Shown: positions 5,804 to 6,554 of the stretch, piece by piece
How positions within the stretch are numbered: the first letter of the stretch is position 1
How the letters are laid out: each line of letters begins with the position of its first letter
Notes under the pieces: generated by a model
What the model was told of the DNA's origin: nothing
What the model saw: the letters and a program-made list of their open reading frames with translations, nothing else
The model's database searches: none
Assembly: GCA_052387115.1 (NCBI GenBank)
Contig: JBQTJM010000371.1
Coordinates: forward strand, 1 to 6,554
Length of the DNA stretch: 6,554 nucleotides
Source: JACCXJ01 sp052387115
GTDB taxonomy: Bacteria; Pseudomonadota; Gammaproteobacteria; JACCXJ01
Reading direction: 5' to 3'
Made by a program: the position numbers and the translations under genes

Positions 5804-5903
5804 TCCGGAAGCGCCGCAGCCCCGATCGGCTTAACCAGGGCGGCCACAAGGGCCGCCCCTACGATCTCGGTGTGACCCAGAAACGCCACAGCCTCGATCG
5901 ACT
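5788..5903. repeat. Degenerate direct repeat spanning the recG stop/ubiA start, split by a hairpin
   Basis: Copy 1 (5788-5831) and copy 2 (5859-5903) share CTCGGTGTGA exactly (5794-5803 and 5866-5875). Over the 38 nt from there they match at 32 positions, with all six differences being transitions. Before it both have CTACG, with a small indel. The offset is 72 nt, a whole number of codons. In the ubiA frame the copies read VIRKRRSPDRL and VTQKRHSLDRL. The 27 nt between them is almost entirely a hairpin. It looks like a duplication of the original GTGA stop/start junction. Confidence 0.7.
5838..5858. repeat. REP-like hairpin with perfect 8-bp GC stem
   Basis: GGGCGGCC (5838-5845) pairs perfectly with GGCCGCCC (5851-5858) around an ACAAG loop. 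Read on the minus strand its edge is GTAGGGGCGGCC, which resembles the GTAGGGCGCG stretch in the arms of the 2968-3097 element. Hairpins of the form GTAGGGGCGGCC...GGCCGCC are dispersed repeats in various bacterial genomes (general knowledge). Without the rest of the genome the copy number is unknown. It lies between recG and the preferred ubiA start. Confidence 0.5.
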
Positions 5904-6554
5904 GGCCGCGCGGCTCGCGGCCCTCGCGGATCGGATCGCGAGCCACCCATACATACCGGTGATCCGCGAGCGGGCGGGGCAGTACGCACGCCTCATGCGG
6001 CTGGATAAACCCGTCGGGATCCTCCTGCTCCTGTGGCCGACCCTGTGGGCGCTTTGGATCGCGGGCCTGGGTCGGCCGGATGCCGGAGTGGTCGCGGTGT
6101 TCGTGCTGGGCGTGGTCTTGATGCGCTCGGCGGGCTGCGTGATCAACGACTATGCCGACCGCCGGTTCGATCCGCACGTGGCGCGTACCCGGGATCGGCC
6201 CATCGCCGCCGGCAAGGTCGGCCCGCGCGAGGCGTTGTACGTGTTCCTCGCGCTCGTGACCCTGGCCTATCTCCTGGTCTTGACGATGAACGCCGAAACC
6301 ATCCTCCTGGCCTTCGGCGGCGCCTTGCTCGCGGCCACCTACCCGTTCAGCAAGCGCTACACCTATCTGCCCCAGGTCCACCTGGGGATGGCCTTCGGGT
6401 GGGCGGTGCCCATGGCCTTCGCGGCTGAGACCGGGGGCACGCCGAGGATCGCGTGGCTGCTCTACATCGCCACCGTGCTGTGGGCCGTGGTCTACGACAC
6501 CATGTACGCCATGGCCGACCGCGAGGAGGATATCCGCGCCGGCGTGAAATCCAC
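5872..6554 (+). CDS. ubiA: 4-hydroxybenzoate polyprenyltransferase UbiA (3' truncated by window edge)
   Basis: UbiA is an integral inner-membrane enzyme that attaches the polyprenyl tail to 4-hydroxybenzoate, the first membrane step of ubiquinone synthesis. About 227 residues are present, numbered from GTG 5872; the family is about 290 long, so the last part lies outside. The core begins RLMRLDKPVG, then LLLLWPTLWALW. The first Asp-rich Mg-diphosphate motif is NDYADRRFD (N92 to D100), followed by YPFSKRYTYLPQ and FGWAVPMAFAA. The second Asp-rich motif is YDTMYAMADREED (Y208 to D220), with GVKST at the edge. Several hydrophobic helices are evident. The start is uncertain: GTG 5800 overlaps the recG stop and would add 24 residues read through the direct repeat and hairpin; GTG 5959 would give an N-terminus closest in length to E. 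coli; ATG 5995 seems too short. No clear ribosome site decides it. It is probably cotranscribed with recG. Confidence 0.93.
   Translation, partial: MTQKRHSLDRLAARLAALADRIASHPYIPVIRERAGQYARLMRLDKPVGILLLLWPTLWALWIAGLGRPDAGVVAVFVLGVVLMRSAGCVINDYADRRFDPHVARTRDRPIAAGKVGPREALYVFLALVTLAYLLVLTMNAETILLAFGGALLAATYPFSKRYTYLPQVHLGMAFGWAVPMAFAAETGGTPRIAWLLYIATVLWAVVYDTMYAMADREEDIRAGVKS

Overview
The window is GC-rich chromosomal DNA, almost certainly from a gammaproteobacterium. The evidence is the gene content and order (yebC-ruvC-ruvA, then ridA-recG-ubiA) and close resemblance to E. coli versions at diagnostic motifs, for example the RuvC N-terminus, the UbiA LLLLWPTLWALW stretch and the RecG GPGELLGTRQ stretch. 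The species cannot be named from this alone. All genes read on the + strand; no rRNA, tRNA or CRISPR was seen.

Layout. Positions 1-173 hold the C-terminal end of an unrecognised protein, followed by a small unrecognised two-helix membrane protein (205-570). A compact cluster follows: yebC (642-1385, YebC/TACO1 translation factor), ruvC (1407-1916, TTG start, Holliday junction resolvase) and ruvA (1930-2532, junction-binding subunit). The expected next gene, ruvB, is absent. In its place lies about 710 bp without an intact gene (2533-3245). This stretch contains a hairpin-type repeat, a frameshifted and truncated remnant of an integron-integrase-like tyrosine recombinase on the minus strand, homopolymer tracts (T8, C11), and a 130-bp element bounded by near-perfect 30-bp inverted repeats. 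It reads as a rearrangement or insertion scar.

After the scar come ridA (3246-3647, enamine/imine deaminase), recG (3701-5803, branch-migrating helicase, GTG start behind a perfect 16-bp palindrome) and ubiA (from about 5872 past the end of the window, 4-hydroxybenzoate polyprenyltransferase of ubiquinone synthesis). The recG/ubiA junction carries a degenerate in-frame direct repeat: the recG stop/GTG motif occurs twice, 72 nt apart, with a perfect 8-bp-stem hairpin between the copies. UbiC, often found beside ubiA, is not between recG and ubiA.

Functionally, RuvC, RuvA and RecG all process Holliday junctions and stalled forks, YebC and RidA are housekeeping factors, and UbiA belongs to respiratory quinone synthesis. 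I found no convincing new defence or mobile system. The unusual content is in the two repeat-rich intergenic regions, which look like traces of mobile or repetitive elements at operon breakpoints.
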